A stretch of 16,010 bases of DNA from Alphaproteobacteria bacterium UBA6038. GTDB lineage: Bacteria > Pseudomonadota > Alphaproteobacteria > Micropepsales > Micropepsaceae. The notes under the pieces were generated by a model that was given only the letters and a program-made list of their open reading frames with translations, searched no databases and was not told the origin of the DNA. The stretch spans positions 1 through 16,010 of the forward strand of contig DIZC01000007.1 in the NCBI GenBank assembly GCA_002429315.1, given 5' to 3'. Each line of letters opens with the position of its first letter. Position 1 is the stretch's first letter. The position numbers were made by a program, and so were the translations under genes. Positions 1 to 7,968 of the stretch are shown here, in pieces.

Positions 1-177
1 CCCTCGCCCCCTTTAGGGGGAGAGGGTTGGGGTGAGGGGGTTTTCCGAACACAGAGGACAGAAGGCGGAAATCGGAATGCTTTGTGCTCGCATCAGTTCT
101 GGTTTCTAACTTCTGCATTCTGACTTCCGATATCCCCCTCACCCTGCCCTCTCCCCCGCCTTCGCGGGGGCGAGGGT
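1..177. repeat. Palindromic GC-rich intergenic repeat (BIME/MITE-like), possibly cut by the window edge
   Basis: The two ends are long inverted copies of each other. Bases 1-40 match the reverse complement of about 134-177 over nearly the whole length, with small differences in the loop. Each arm also folds on itself. In 1-26, CCCTC and CCCCC pair with GGGGG and GAGGG around a TTTA loop, with one mismatch. In 147-176, a 12-pair stem with one mismatch closes on a CTTC loop. A weaker nested inverted repeat lies inside: 67-80 against 115-128, 12 of 14 bases. It begins 16 bases past the stop codon of the macroglobulin gene, so the right hairpin may also terminate or protect that transcript. Similar repeats are common between genes of Rhizobiales and relatives. 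No transposase is present in the window. The left end may extend beyond base 1. Confidence 0.75.
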
Positions 178-192
178 GAACCGGCCAGACAA

Positions 193-3100
193 TCACTTCT
201 CCGGCCCGACAACCACCTTGCCCATGTCCGTGCGTGCAATCACGGCGGGGGAATACATGTCCTGGACGACGCCCGCCGGCATGACGAAACTCCCCTGCGT
301 CACCGCCCGCGCGATATAGGCCAGATGATAACTGGGCGGTGGCGGGGGCGGCTTCTTGGGGTCGGGCTTCTCCTGCTCCTGCGAGCCGATGTTGAAGGCG
401 GCGACAAAGCGATCGTCGCGCGCTTCCTCGACCGTCACCTCGCTGAGCGACGACAGCCAGGAATAGGCTTTCGCGTCGTCGCCGGCGATCGGCATTTCGA
501 TTTCCAGACCCGCCGGCAGCAGGTCGAGCGCCGCCATCTGGCGGTACAGATTGTTCGCCATCTGGCCCTCGAGCACGATCATCACACGATCGTTCTGATG
601 CAGGTTCGCGAGATCGGCGGGCTGGCCGCTCAGGGTCCAGACCGTCTTCTTGAGGGTGAGGCCGTCGGCGGCCGGCGCAAGCGGGATGGACGGCGTGCCC
701 TGAACCGATACATCGCGCCACACGCTCGCGTCGCCACGGTTGGCGATGTCCAACCGGTGCTGCAGCAGCCCGTAAGAGGGCGCGAGGCGCACCGCACCGT
801 CCTTCGGCACGGCGGGTTGGCCGTTCACAGCAATCGTGAGCGGCGTACGCTCGCGCGTGAGTTCATACGCGGCGCGCAGCATCCAAGCCTTTTCCTGCGT
901 GGTGGTGGCGTTGAGCCGCATGTCGACGTCGCCGGTGTGCTTCATCAGTGCAGGCACCAGTTGCGCATCGTTCCCCTCCGCCACCAACGCCGTCGAGCCG
1001 GCGAGATCGCGTACGTAGGAGCCGTAATCCGTATCCGGATAGTCCGCCGGATCTGCGCCCAGCAGGATCTCTCGCGCCCGACCGAAAGCGTAGTTGGCGC
1101 GGCTGCGGTCGCCGGATTGCGCGGCCGCGGCCCCGGTGAGCGCCGCGGCGATGGCGGTCTTCCACTCGCCGCCGCGCGTGTCGCTGAAGTAGCGCAGGTC
1201 GGACAGATTCACCTGGCCCGCGCGCGCCAGCACATAGAAGGCATAGGCGCGCGTCGGGTCGTCGAACGAGTCCGATGTCGCGGTCTGCTTCAGCCAGCCA
1301 GTCCCGCGCTTCAGCGCCTCGTTGGGAACGACATAGCCCTTCGCCTTCGCCTGATAGAGGAAGTCGAGCGCGAACACGCTGATCCACGGATCGGCGTCGT
1401 TGCCCGGTCCCCACATGCCGAAATTGCCGGCGAAGTTCTGCATGTCGAGAACATTGTCCACCGCCTCCTGGATGCGGTCGCGCAATCCTTGGTCCTTCGG
1501 GAGCCCCGCGAGCGGCGCCAGGTCGTTGAAGTAGAGCAGCGGCATGGCGCGGCTGGTGGTCTGCTCGATGCAGCCGAACGGATATTTGTCGAGCCAGCGC
1601 AGCAGGCCCGGCACGTCGCTGTAACCGTGCGCGGCGGAGACGTTGATCGCCACGCTCGCAGTGGACGGCACGAGGCCGGCCACAAGCTTCTGATTGGCGG
1701 AATAGCTTTGTCCGGCGCCCAGCACCGCTACATCCTCGCGTGTGGTATCGAGTTGCGGCGCACGCACTTGGATGGGCCACGCGCGGCTCACCTTGAATCC
1801 ATGCGGGCCGGTGAGGTTGAGGGAAATCGATGCGATACCGAGCCCTTTGCCTTGCAGCTCGACGGGTACGAGCACGCGCTGCGCGCGGGCCAGCGACTTG
1901 GTCAGCACAGTGCGCGAGCCGCTGGCGGTTGCAACCGGCCCTGAGGCCGCGATTGTCGCGGTGTAGGCCCCCGCCGCGCCCTCCACGTTGTCGAGATTGA
2001 GCGCAGCTTGCGCCTTGTCGCCGGGCGCCAGGAAGCGCGGCAGCACCAGCTCGGCAACCACCGGATCGCGCACCGTGAGAGGCCTGTCCGCATGGCCGAT
2101 CTTGTTGCCGCTCCAGGCGACGGCCATCAGCCGCAATTCGCCGTTGAAGTCCGGGATGTCGAGCGGCACCTGTGCGGTGCCGCCGGCGCCCAGCTTCACA
2201 AGGCCGGAGAACAGCGCCACCGTCCGCTGCGGCACAATCGCGAGCGGGCGACCGCCGAAATTGTCGCCGCCTTCGCGTAAGCTGCCGACCGGCGCCTTCT
2301 CCGGTTTGATCAGACGGCCATAGTCGTCGTGCATGCCCACGCCAAGCTGCCGCTTGCCGAAATAGAACGTGTTTGGGTCGGGCGACTTGAAATCGGTCAG
2401 CTGCAGGATTCCTTCGTCGACAGCCGCAAGCGTCAGGTAAGCGCTCTCGCCACCTTCGAGGCCCTTGACGCTCACGGGAATAATCAGCCGCTGACGGGGC
2501 GTGATTTTGCCCGGGCCGCCGATGGTGGCGGCGAGCGTGCGCGCCGAATTGTCGATCTGCAGCCAGGCGAGCCCGATGGCGCGCACCGGCTCTCGCCCGG
2601 TCGCCTCGTTCAGCGCGCGATAGTGCGTCACCAGCACATAGGCGCCGGCACCCCAGTCCGCCGAAACCGGAATGTCGACGCTGGTGCCGCGCGCCGGGGC
2701 ATCGATGAGCTGCGAAGAAAATACCTTGTCGCCCGCCACCACGACCAGCGCCTGCCCGTCGGACGCCGGTTTGATCGAGATGTGCGCCGTCTCGCCGGGC
2801 TTGTAGGACGGCTTATTGGCCGCCACGGGAATGCGGTCGGGCCGGTCACCCGCGGCGCTCGCCGCCCATCCCGAATAGAAGCGGTACGAGGAAGCGGCGC
2901 CCGATTTGACATCGGTAATGGTGAGGCGGTAGTCGCCCCAGGGAAAGGCCTGCATCAACTTCGCCGGCGAGCCCGCCCCGATGTTGACGGTTCCGGACGT
3001 GATTAGCCGGTCGCGGGTGACCGACTGGTACTTCCATTCGCCACCCGTCTGGTACCATTGATACGTGGTGACCTCGCGAACCCAGCTGTAGGTCGCGCCG

Positions 3101-5094
3101 GGGAGCGCAATGCGCTTGCCGTCACCGTTCAACGCGAGAATTTCGAAGCGGGCCGGCGCATTCTCCGAAACGGAATCGCCATCGAAGTCGGGCCGGATGC
3201 CAATGGCGAGATCGCGCGTGCGAACGGGAATGTCGAGCGTCTTGTCCGTGGTGCGACCGCCCGGCTCGTGAATCGAGACCGACACCACCGCTTTCAGCGG
3301 CAAAGTGGTATCGGCCAGATCGCCGATGGAACCGGTGACATCGGTCGCACCGGTTTCGTCGGTGGTAGGCACCGTCAGGTCGATGCTGACGTCGGAGAAG
3401 GAATCGTCCATTCGCCCGAACTGGTAGTGCGAATATTCCGGATAGGGCGCCGCATCCTTGGTGACGCGGGCGGTCCCTTCGCCGGACAATCCCGACGCCG
3501 GCGCGCCGTAGAGGAACCGGCTTTCCGCGCGCACGCCGATGTCGGAGTTCGGGTGCAGCACCTTGGTGATCGGCGTCAGCGTCACTTTCAGGCGCTGCGG
3601 CACGAAGTCGGCGACGTCGAACTGCACCCGGCCGACCGGCGGCGCGTCCTTCGAAGTGTCCACATAGGCGGCGATCTGCCACCGGCCATGTGGGGCGGTG
3701 TCGCGCAGCGGCAGCGACCATGCCGCTGCGCCGGCCGCCAGGGCTGCGCCGGCAATCGTCGTGCGCGAAACCTCCATGCCGTCGGGGCGATTGGCGACGA
3801 GCGTCAGGGGCGCCGTTAGCGCGGTCCCAACCCGGTCGCGCAGCATGGCCACGGCGCGAATGGTTTCGCCCGGCCGGTACACACCGCGCTCCGTATAGAG
3901 ATAGGCATCGATCGGCCCCGGCGTGAGGCGGCCGCCGACTCCGCGGTCCGTGAGATCGAAGGCCGGGCGCCGCAGATCGAGGAAGCTGAAGTCGCCGTCG
4001 CTGCCGTACGCCATCACCGCGACGGGTTCGTCGCCGCCTTTGCCGTTGAAGAAGCCGGCGCCGAAATCGGCCCGGCCGCTGGAATCGGTCGTCTGGGTGG
4101 ACACCACATTGTTGTCGCGCGCCACCAGCGTGAGCTTGATGCCGCTGAGCGGTCTGGCGGTCGCGTAGGAGCGCGTAAACACGGTGAGGCCGCCCGCGCC
4201 TTTGAAGGTGGTGATGGCCGTGTCGGAATCGATCACCCATTGCGAGGCCAGGGATTCGGAGGACTCCTCGTCGTTGCCTTTGGCATTGGCCTTCGCCCAG
4301 TCCTGCGCGATGAGCACATACGCCCCGGGCGGCTTGCCTTTCAGGATATCGCGAATGGGGATGAGCGTGGTGACCGTGTCGTTTTTGACGTTGCGAACGT
4401 CCATCGCGCCCGACCACACGAGCTGGCCCTGGTTGTTTTCAATCTGCGTCGCGTCGTAGCTGTAGAGGCTGGTCTGATCGACCACGCCGGTCTCGACTTG
4501 CGACAGCAGCCGGTCGCCGACCCGCACAATCTTCAGCTTGAGCTTGTCCACATTGACGGTGGTGACCGGCACACCCTCGGCGTTATCGCGCGGCAGCACG
4601 ATGCCGCCGCTGAAGCGGACGAGCGAGGGCTTGTCGCGCAATTCGACCGCGACGGTCTCGGCTTCGGTCAGCTTCTCGCCGGATTTCGCCGGCAGCCCCT
4701 TTTTCAGGGTGACGTTGTAGGTGCTGTTGAAGCTGAGCCCGGCAATACAGACGCGCCGATCCAGCGCGCGCACCACGGTGCGGGTCGTGGGATCAACAGC
4801 GACATAGTCCTCGTAATGCGTGCGGCCGGATTGATCGAGGTCGCGGGTGAAGACGAGGCAGGCCTCGGGCTGCGGTTTGGTGGTGTCGATCTCCAGCCGG
4901 CGGAAGGCGAACTCCGGCGCTTCCGCCATTTGCTGGGGAGTGGCGGTTCCGGCCACCTTCGATACACCGCTGGAGAGCCGTCCGAAGAAACCGCCGCCGG
5001 AGGGCGCGCCGCCGCCCATCCAGTAGAGCACGCCAAGCACGACCACCGCCACGGCGGCGATCGCGCCGCCGATCAGCAGAATTCTCCGGTTCAT
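193..5094 (-). CDS. Bacterial alpha-2-macroglobulin family protein (membrane-anchored, thioester type)
   Basis: This 1633-residue protein is of the usual size for bacterial macroglobulins, which trap and covalently block attacking proteases in the periplasm. Residues about 4-26 are a single hydrophobic segment without a lipobox cysteine, so it is probably a signal anchor rather than the lipoprotein signal of E. coli YfhM. The MG2-type motif YRPGE starts at residue 406. The central A2M domain lies near 940-1040. The thioester motif GCIEQ has its cysteine at 1175 and glutamine at 1178, at the start of an alpha-helical thioester domain (about 1150-1430). A proline run near 1585 precedes the last beta-rich segment. 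ATG is at 5094, with GGAG seven bases upstream. In many proteobacteria this gene is paired with pbpC (penicillin-binding protein 1C). Any such partner must lie left of base 1, beyond the repeat. The family assignment is firm; the trapping role is inferred from the family. Confidence 0.95.
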   Translation of the reverse strand: MNRRILLIGGAIAAVAVVVLGVLYWMGGGAPSGGGFFGRLSSGVSKVAGTATPQQMAEAPEFAFRRLEIDTTKPQPEACLVFTRDLDQSGRTHYEDYVAVDPTTRTVVRALDRRVCIAGLSFNSTYNVTLKKGLPAKSGEKLTEAETVAVELRDKPSLVRFSGGIVLPRDNAEGVPVTTVNVDKLKLKIVRVGDRLLSQVETGVVDQTSLYSYDATQIENNQGQLVWSGAMDVRNVKNDTVTTLIPIRDILKGKPPGAYVLIAQDWAKANAKGNDEESSESLASQWVIDSDTAITTFKGAGGLTVFTRSYATARPLSGIKLTLVARDNNVVSTQTTDSSGRADFGAGFFNGKGGDEPVAVMAYGSDGDFSFLDLRRPAFDLTDRGVGGRLTPGPIDAYLYTERGVYRPGETIRAVAMLRDRVGTALTAPLTLVANRPDGMEVSRTTIAGAALAAGAAAWSLPLRDTAPHGRWQIAAYVDTSKDAPPVGRVQFDVADFVPQRLKVTLTPITKVLHPNSDIGVRAESRFLYGAPASGLSGEGTARVTKDAAPYPEYSHYQFGRMDDSFSDVSIDLTVPTTDETGATDVTGSIGDLADTTLPLKAVVSVSIHEPGGRTTDKTLDIPVRTRDLAIGIRPDFDGDSVSENAPARFEILALNGDGKRIALPGATYSWVREVTTYQWYQTGGEWKYQSVTRDRLITSGTVNIGAGSPAKLMQAFPWGDYRLTITDVKSGAASSYRFYSGWAASAAGDRPDRIPVAANKPSYKPGETAHISIKPASDGQALVVVAGDKVFSSQLIDAPARGTSVDIPVSADWGAGAYVLVTHYRALNEATGREPVRAIGLAWLQIDNSARTLAATIGGPGKITPRQRLIIPVSVKGLEGGESAYLTLAAVDEGILQLTDFKSPDPNTFYFGKRQLGVGMHDDYGRLIKPEKAPVGSLREGGDNFGGRPLAIVPQRTVALFSGLVKLGAGGTAQVPLDIPDFNGELRLMAVAWSGNKIGHADRPLTVRDPVVAELVLPRFLAPGDKAQAALNLDNVEGAAGAYTATIAASGPVATASGSRTVLTKSLARAQRVLVPVELQGKGLGIASISLNLTGPHGFKVSRAWPIQVRAPQLDTTREDVAVLGAGQSYSANQKLVAGLVPSTASVAINVSAAHGYSDVPGLLRWLDKYPFGCIEQTTSRAMPLLYFNDLAPLAGLPKDQGLRDRIQEAVDNVLDMQNFAGNFGMWGPGNDADPWISVFALDFLYQAKAKGYVVPNEALKRGTGWLKQTATSDSFDDPTRAYAFYVLARAGQVNLSDLRYFSDTRGGEWKTAIAAALTGAAAAQSGDRSRANYAFGRAREILLGADPADYPDTDYGSYVRDLAGSTALVAEGNDAQLVPALMKHTGDVDMRLNATTTQEKAWMLRAAYELTRERTPLTIAVNGQPAVPKDGAVRLAPSYGLLQHRLDIANRGDASVWRDVSVQGTPSIPLAPAADGLTLKKTVWTLSGQPADLANLHQNDRVMIVLEGQMANNLYRQMAALDLLPAGLEIEMPIAGDDAKAYSWLSSLSEVTVEEARDDRFVAAFNIGSQEQEKPDPKKPPPPPPSYHLAYIARAVTQGSFVMPAGVVQDMYSPAVIARTDMGKVVVGPEK

Positions 5095-5174
5095 GAATCC
5101 CCTCCGCCACGCCCGATTCCAGCGCCCGTCGACAGACTACGCCCGCGCGCGAACCCCGGCAATTGCGCGCGAGC

Positions 5175-5186
5175 ATCGGCGCCGAT
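5175..5186. repeat. 12-bp perfect palindrome in the yciB-A2M gap
   Basis: ATCGGCGCCGAT is a perfect palindrome lying between the stop of the YciB-like gene and the start of the macroglobulin gene. It could be an operator for the macroglobulin gene or simply chance in GC-rich DNA. I see no paired promoter elements that decide this. Confidence 0.3.
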
Positions 5187-5207
5187 CGACTTTGGCGGCA
5201 CGAAGGT

Positions 5208-5221
5208 GAAGCTGCGGCTTC
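5208..5221. terminator. Hairpin immediately after the YciB-like gene
   Basis: GAAGC-TGCG-GCTTC forms a five-pair stem with a four-base loop, directly after the TAA stop of the minus-strand YciB-like gene. The T-rich tail (TTTATT) lies on the plus-strand side. Read on the minus strand the stem is preceded by A-rich sequence and lacks a clear U-tract, so termination of the oxygenase-yciB transcript here is only plausible. Confidence 0.35.
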
Positions 5222-5222
5222 T

Positions 5223-5801
5223 TTATTCCGCCGGTGCGGCAGACATGGGCGTGTGGATGTTGCGTCTCACCGTCCAGCGCAGGCTCGCATACTGGGCGAG
5301 AAACAGGCCGAGCTGCACCGAGATCGGCACGATGGCGGTGTACCAGGCCCAGATTTTCGGTCCCAACGTGAGCGCCACGAACAGATTGGCAAAGGCGAGG
5401 GCGAAGATCGCAGCAGACCAGACATAACCCCACGCCACCAACACTCCCGCCGCGACATTCTCTTTCACGATGGCCGGGAGATAGCGCGCCATCCAGCCGC
5501 GCTTCAGCATCACGCAGGCGATGGCGAAGGCGCCGACGCTGGGCTTCAGCATCGCAAAGCGCGGATCGTGGGTGAGCAGCGAAGCCGAGCCCAGCACCGC
5601 GACGAGCGCGAGGCTCGCCCACTGCATCAGATCGGGGCGGCGCCCCCGCCAGAAGATCGACGCGATCTGGCCGATGCCGATGACGATGCCGGCGGCAATG
5701 CCGACTCGGATGTTGCCGGTGACCGCGTACACCGCGACGAATACGATGGTCGACAGGAAGTCGACCGCCAGCGGCCGGAACGCTTTCAGCAGATCCAGCA
5801 T
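5223..5801 (-). CDS. YciB/IspZ-like inner-membrane protein (septation protein A family, divergent)
   Basis: This 192-residue protein is almost entirely hydrophobic, with five or six membrane segments (roughly 13-30, 33-50, 62-78, 84-101, 117-140 and 148-170). Its layout matches the YciB/IspZ family: an LLKAFRPL start, a basic loop WRGRRPD near residue 51, a short motif THDPRFAMLKPSV after the third helix, and a late Trp/Asn-containing helix pair (ANLFVALTLGPK). Members are cell-envelope proteins linked in enterobacteria to septation and membrane integrity. The exact role is unsettled, and this copy is divergent. ATG at 5801 follows the TGA of the upstream oxygenase gene by a single base, so it is very likely co-transcribed and translationally coupled. 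Function in this context is unknown; a link to membrane-dissolved oxygenase substrates would be speculation. Confidence 0.8.
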   Translation of the reverse strand: MLDLLKAFRPLAVDFLSTIVFVAVYAVTGNIRVGIAAGIVIGIGQIASIFWRGRRPDLMQWASLALVAVLGSASLLTHDPRFAMLKPSVGAFAIACVMLKRGWMARYLPAIVKENVAAGVLVAWGYVWSAAIFALAFANLFVALTLGPKIWAWYTAIVPISVQLGLFLAQYASLRWTVRRNIHTPMSAAPAE

Positions 5802-5802
5802 G

Positions 5803-7218
5803 TCAGGCCGGGCGCCAGTTGCCGTGGAAGCCGAAGGGGACGCGGCGGGGCAGGTGCGCCAGCCCGATCGGGCCCTTCGCCACGTCGCCCGCGTCGAACA
5901 CGGCGAGATCGCTGCGGTCTTCCGCGCCGCGATACACCACCGTCAGCAGCCAGCCATCGCCTTCCGCGGCATCGGCTGTGCGCGGCACGAACACCGGCTC
6001 GCCGGGCGCATCGCCGCGCGGGAATTCGTACACGGACTTCTTGCCCGTTTTCACATCGATGTGCGCGAGGCAATCGAACAGAATCCGGCCATCGTCCTTC
6101 ATGTTGCCGGCGAAGTAGCCGTGGCGGTACGGCAGGCCTGCGAAGCGCTCGTCCAGCCGCGGGAATTCGCCGGCCAGATCGTCAAGCGGCTCGCGCTTGA
6201 TCGTGTCGGTGTTGCCAGACAGATCGAAGGTCCAGCGCACCAGCTTCGCCGAACAGCGTTTGCCGGGCGAGCCGTCGGCGTTCGGGAACAGCGGCGCCTG
6301 CTCATACTCCATCACGTCGGCGACCATGCGGCCGCCATCTTCCCACATGTTCATGGGATGGAACACATAGACCGGATCGGTGGTGAACCAGCGGATGGTC
6401 TCCACGCCCGCATCGCGGCGCATCATGCCCACGTGCGAGCCTTTCTCCGGCTCCCACGCAAACGCCGGGCCGCCGCCCATGACCCGCGGCAGGCTGCCCG
6501 TGAGCGGCAGCACCGGAAACGCCACATGGTTCTTCGTGACGAAGAAGTCGTGGATCATGCTGCAGTACGGCGCCTTGATGATATCGAGCCGCGTCACCTT
6601 GCCGTCGCGGTTCACCACGCCATACGCAATCTCGTCGGTGAAAAAGGTCGCGCTGTCGCCAACCGAATAGCCGAAGAACACCAGCTCGCCGGTTTCGGGA
6701 TCGATCTTGGGGTGCGCGGTGAAGCGGTTGGCGCGGCCCGCATACGGCACATAGCCGCGCGTGCCCAAGGTCACTGGATCGAGTTCGGTCGGCTGATGGC
6801 CTTCCTCCAGCGCGAGCAGGCGGCCGGCATGCCAGACGATGTTGGTGTTGGCGACGCCGCCTTCCCTGCCGATCGCGCTGGGATCGCTGGTCATCGGATT
6901 GCCGAAATTGCCGAACAGCGATTTGCCCGCCGCGTGCTCCAGCTCCCATTTCGGTGTGCGCACATACGCGTTGCGGTACGACACCTTGCCGTCGCCGACG
7001 AAGAAGCCGTGGATCATGCCGTCGCCGAAAAACCAGTGATGATCGGGGTCGTGGGGCTCGAACTGCGGATTAGGACCATTCCGGTACAGCGCACCGCGTA
7101 AGCCCGCCGGAATTTCGCCCGTCATCGGCAAATTGTCGAACACGCTCTCCTCGCGCACCGGCGCGAAGTTGCCGGAGAGATATGGATTGGCAGACTTGAT
7201 CGTCACGGGCGCGTTCAC
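5803..7218 (-). CDS. Carotenoid oxygenase family protein (carotenoid/lignostilbene dioxygenase type)
   Basis: This 471-residue protein has the length and layout of the RPE65/carotenoid-cleavage family, non-heme iron enzymes that split a conjugated double bond with O2 to give two carbonyl products. All four iron-ligand histidines are recognisable: H169 (FTAHPK), H223 (MIHDF), H287 (VFHPMNMWED) and H465 in the C-terminal FGFHGNW. The N-terminal family signatures RNGPNP and GDGMIHGF are present. No signal peptide is seen, so it is cytosolic or membrane-associated. Start is GTG at 7218, supported by GGAGG six bases upstream. The gene diverges from a TetR regulator and leads directly into a YciB-like gene. 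Substrate cannot be told from sequence: stilbene-type phenolics (as in lignostilbene dioxygenases) and apocarotenoids both fit. No carotenoid synthesis genes are in the window, which slightly favours a scavenged or aromatic substrate. Confidence 0.95.
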   Translation of the reverse strand: MNAPVTIKSANPYLSGNFAPVREESVFDNLPMTGEIPAGLRGALYRNGPNPQFEPHDPDHHWFFGDGMIHGFFVGDGKVSYRNAYVRTPKWELEHAAGKSLFGNFGNPMTSDPSAIGREGGVANTNIVWHAGRLLALEEGHQPTELDPVTLGTRGYVPYAGRANRFTAHPKIDPETGELVFFGYSVGDSATFFTDEIAYGVVNRDGKVTRLDIIKAPYCSMIHDFFVTKNHVAFPVLPLTGSLPRVMGGGPAFAWEPEKGSHVGMMRRDAGVETIRWFTTDPVYVFHPMNMWEDGGRMVADVMEYEQAPLFPNADGSPGKRCSAKLVRWTFDLSGNTDTIKREPLDDLAGEFPRLDERFAGLPYRHGYFAGNMKDDGRILFDCLAHIDVKTGKKSVYEFPRGDAPGEPVFVPRTADAAEGDGWLLTVVYRGAEDRSDLAVFDAGDVAKGPIGLAHLPRRVPFGFHGNWRPA

Positions 7219-7224
7219 CGGGTT

Positions 7225-7229
7225 CCTCC
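7225..7229 (-). promoter_or_regulatory. Shine-Dalgarno site deciding the GTG start of the oxygenase
   Basis: GGAGG on the minus strand lies six bases before the GTG at 7218. It is the strongest ribosome-binding site in the vicinity and supports GTG rather than a later start. Confidence 0.75.
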
Positions 7230-7237
7230 GCTAAGAT

Positions 7238-7267
7238 TTATGTTGTAAATTTATATCGTAAGCATAA
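7238..7267. promoter_or_regulatory. Divergent promoter region with probable TetR operator
   Basis: The 67-bp gap between the oxygenase and the TetR gene is strikingly AT-rich for this genome. It holds a near-palindrome, TGTAAATTTATA (7244-7255, 10 of 12 bases symmetric). A wider dyad, TTATG (7238-7242) and CATAA (7263-7267), is centred about 3 bp to its right. On the minus strand TTGCCA (7271-7276) and TATAAA (near 7250-7255) could be -35 and -10 boxes about 15 bp apart. An operator here would overlap promoters for both genes, the usual arrangement for TetR-family autorepression. Box assignments are by eye. Confidence 0.5.
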
Positions 7268-7285
7268 GCTTGGCAAGCCCGAATC

Positions 7286-7912
7286 GTGAGCGAAGCGAAA
7301 AAATTTATGCCCCGTGAGCTAAGTGCCTCTGAAATCGAGGATTTCCGCGACAAATTGTGCGACGCGGCGCTGGAAATCTTCGCCGAGAAGGGCGTGGAGG
7401 GCCTTACGCTGCGCGAGGTGGCGGCCCGCCTCGGCGTGAGCCCGATGACCCCCTACCGCTACTTCAAGGACAAGGAGGATATTCTCGCCGCGGTGCGCGC
7501 CCGCGCCTTCAACGATTTCGCGCAGGCGCTGGAGAACGCAGTCAAGCGCGGTAAGGATGCGATCGCGAGCTCCCGCGCGGCGGGCGACGCCTATGTGGAT
7601 TTCGCCTTTCACAATGCCGAGGCGTACCGGCTGATGTTCCAGGTGCGGCAGCGGGATGCCGAAGCGCGCGACCCCGCGTTACAGGAGGCGGCCGAGCGCG
7701 CGCGCGCCACCATGAGCTATCACGTCAAGCGGCTGGTGGAGGCCGACGTACTGGAAGGCGACGCCGAACTGGTCGGCTACGTCTTCTGGGCGGCGCTGCA
7801 TGGCCTGGTGATGCTCGAACTCTCCGGCAATTTTCCCAAGGGCTACAGCTTTGCAAAGGTCCGCTCCGAAGCCTTCCGGGCCCTGTGGCAGGGGTTTTTG
7901 AAGCGGGCATAA
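7286..7912 (+). CDS. TetR/AcrR family transcriptional regulator
   Basis: This 208-residue protein has an N-terminal TetR helix-turn-helix at about residues 25-66. A helix ending AEKGVEGLTL leads into EVAARLGVSPMTPYRYFKDK, where the recognition helix carries the usual YRYFKDKEDIL ending. The C-terminal part (about 75-205) is all-helical and resembles the WHG-type ligand-binding domain. It diverges from the oxygenase-yciB unit and most likely represses both that unit and itself until a small ligand binds, perhaps an oxygenase substrate or product. Start is given as GTG at 7286. An ATG at 7307 (residue 8) is nearly as likely, since neither has a convincing Shine-Dalgarno. It is convergent with the next gene, with a 56-bp gap in which I see no clear terminator. 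Confidence 0.92.
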   Translation: MSEAKKFMPRELSASEIEDFRDKLCDAALEIFAEKGVEGLTLREVAARLGVSPMTPYRYFKDKEDILAAVRARAFNDFAQALENAVKRGKDAIASSRAAGDAYVDFAFHNAEAYRLMFQVRQRDAEARDPALQEAAERARATMSYHVKRLVEADVLEGDAELVGYVFWAALHGLVMLELSGNFPKGYSFAKVRSEAFRALWQGFLKRA

Positions 7913-7968
7913 GTCATTGAGGGACGAGCAATCGTTTGGCCTGTTGGGCTAGAGCTATGCGCACGGGC

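Noticed and set aside
325..1944. 539-codon open frame on the plus strand
   Set aside because: It lies wholly antisense to the macroglobulin gene, its product is Arg/His/Gly-rich without domains, and such frames are expected opposite GC-rich genes.
7913..7968. Possible shared terminator between the TetR gene and the TIR-like gene
   Set aside because: I looked for a stem with a T-run on either strand and found only short, weak pairings.
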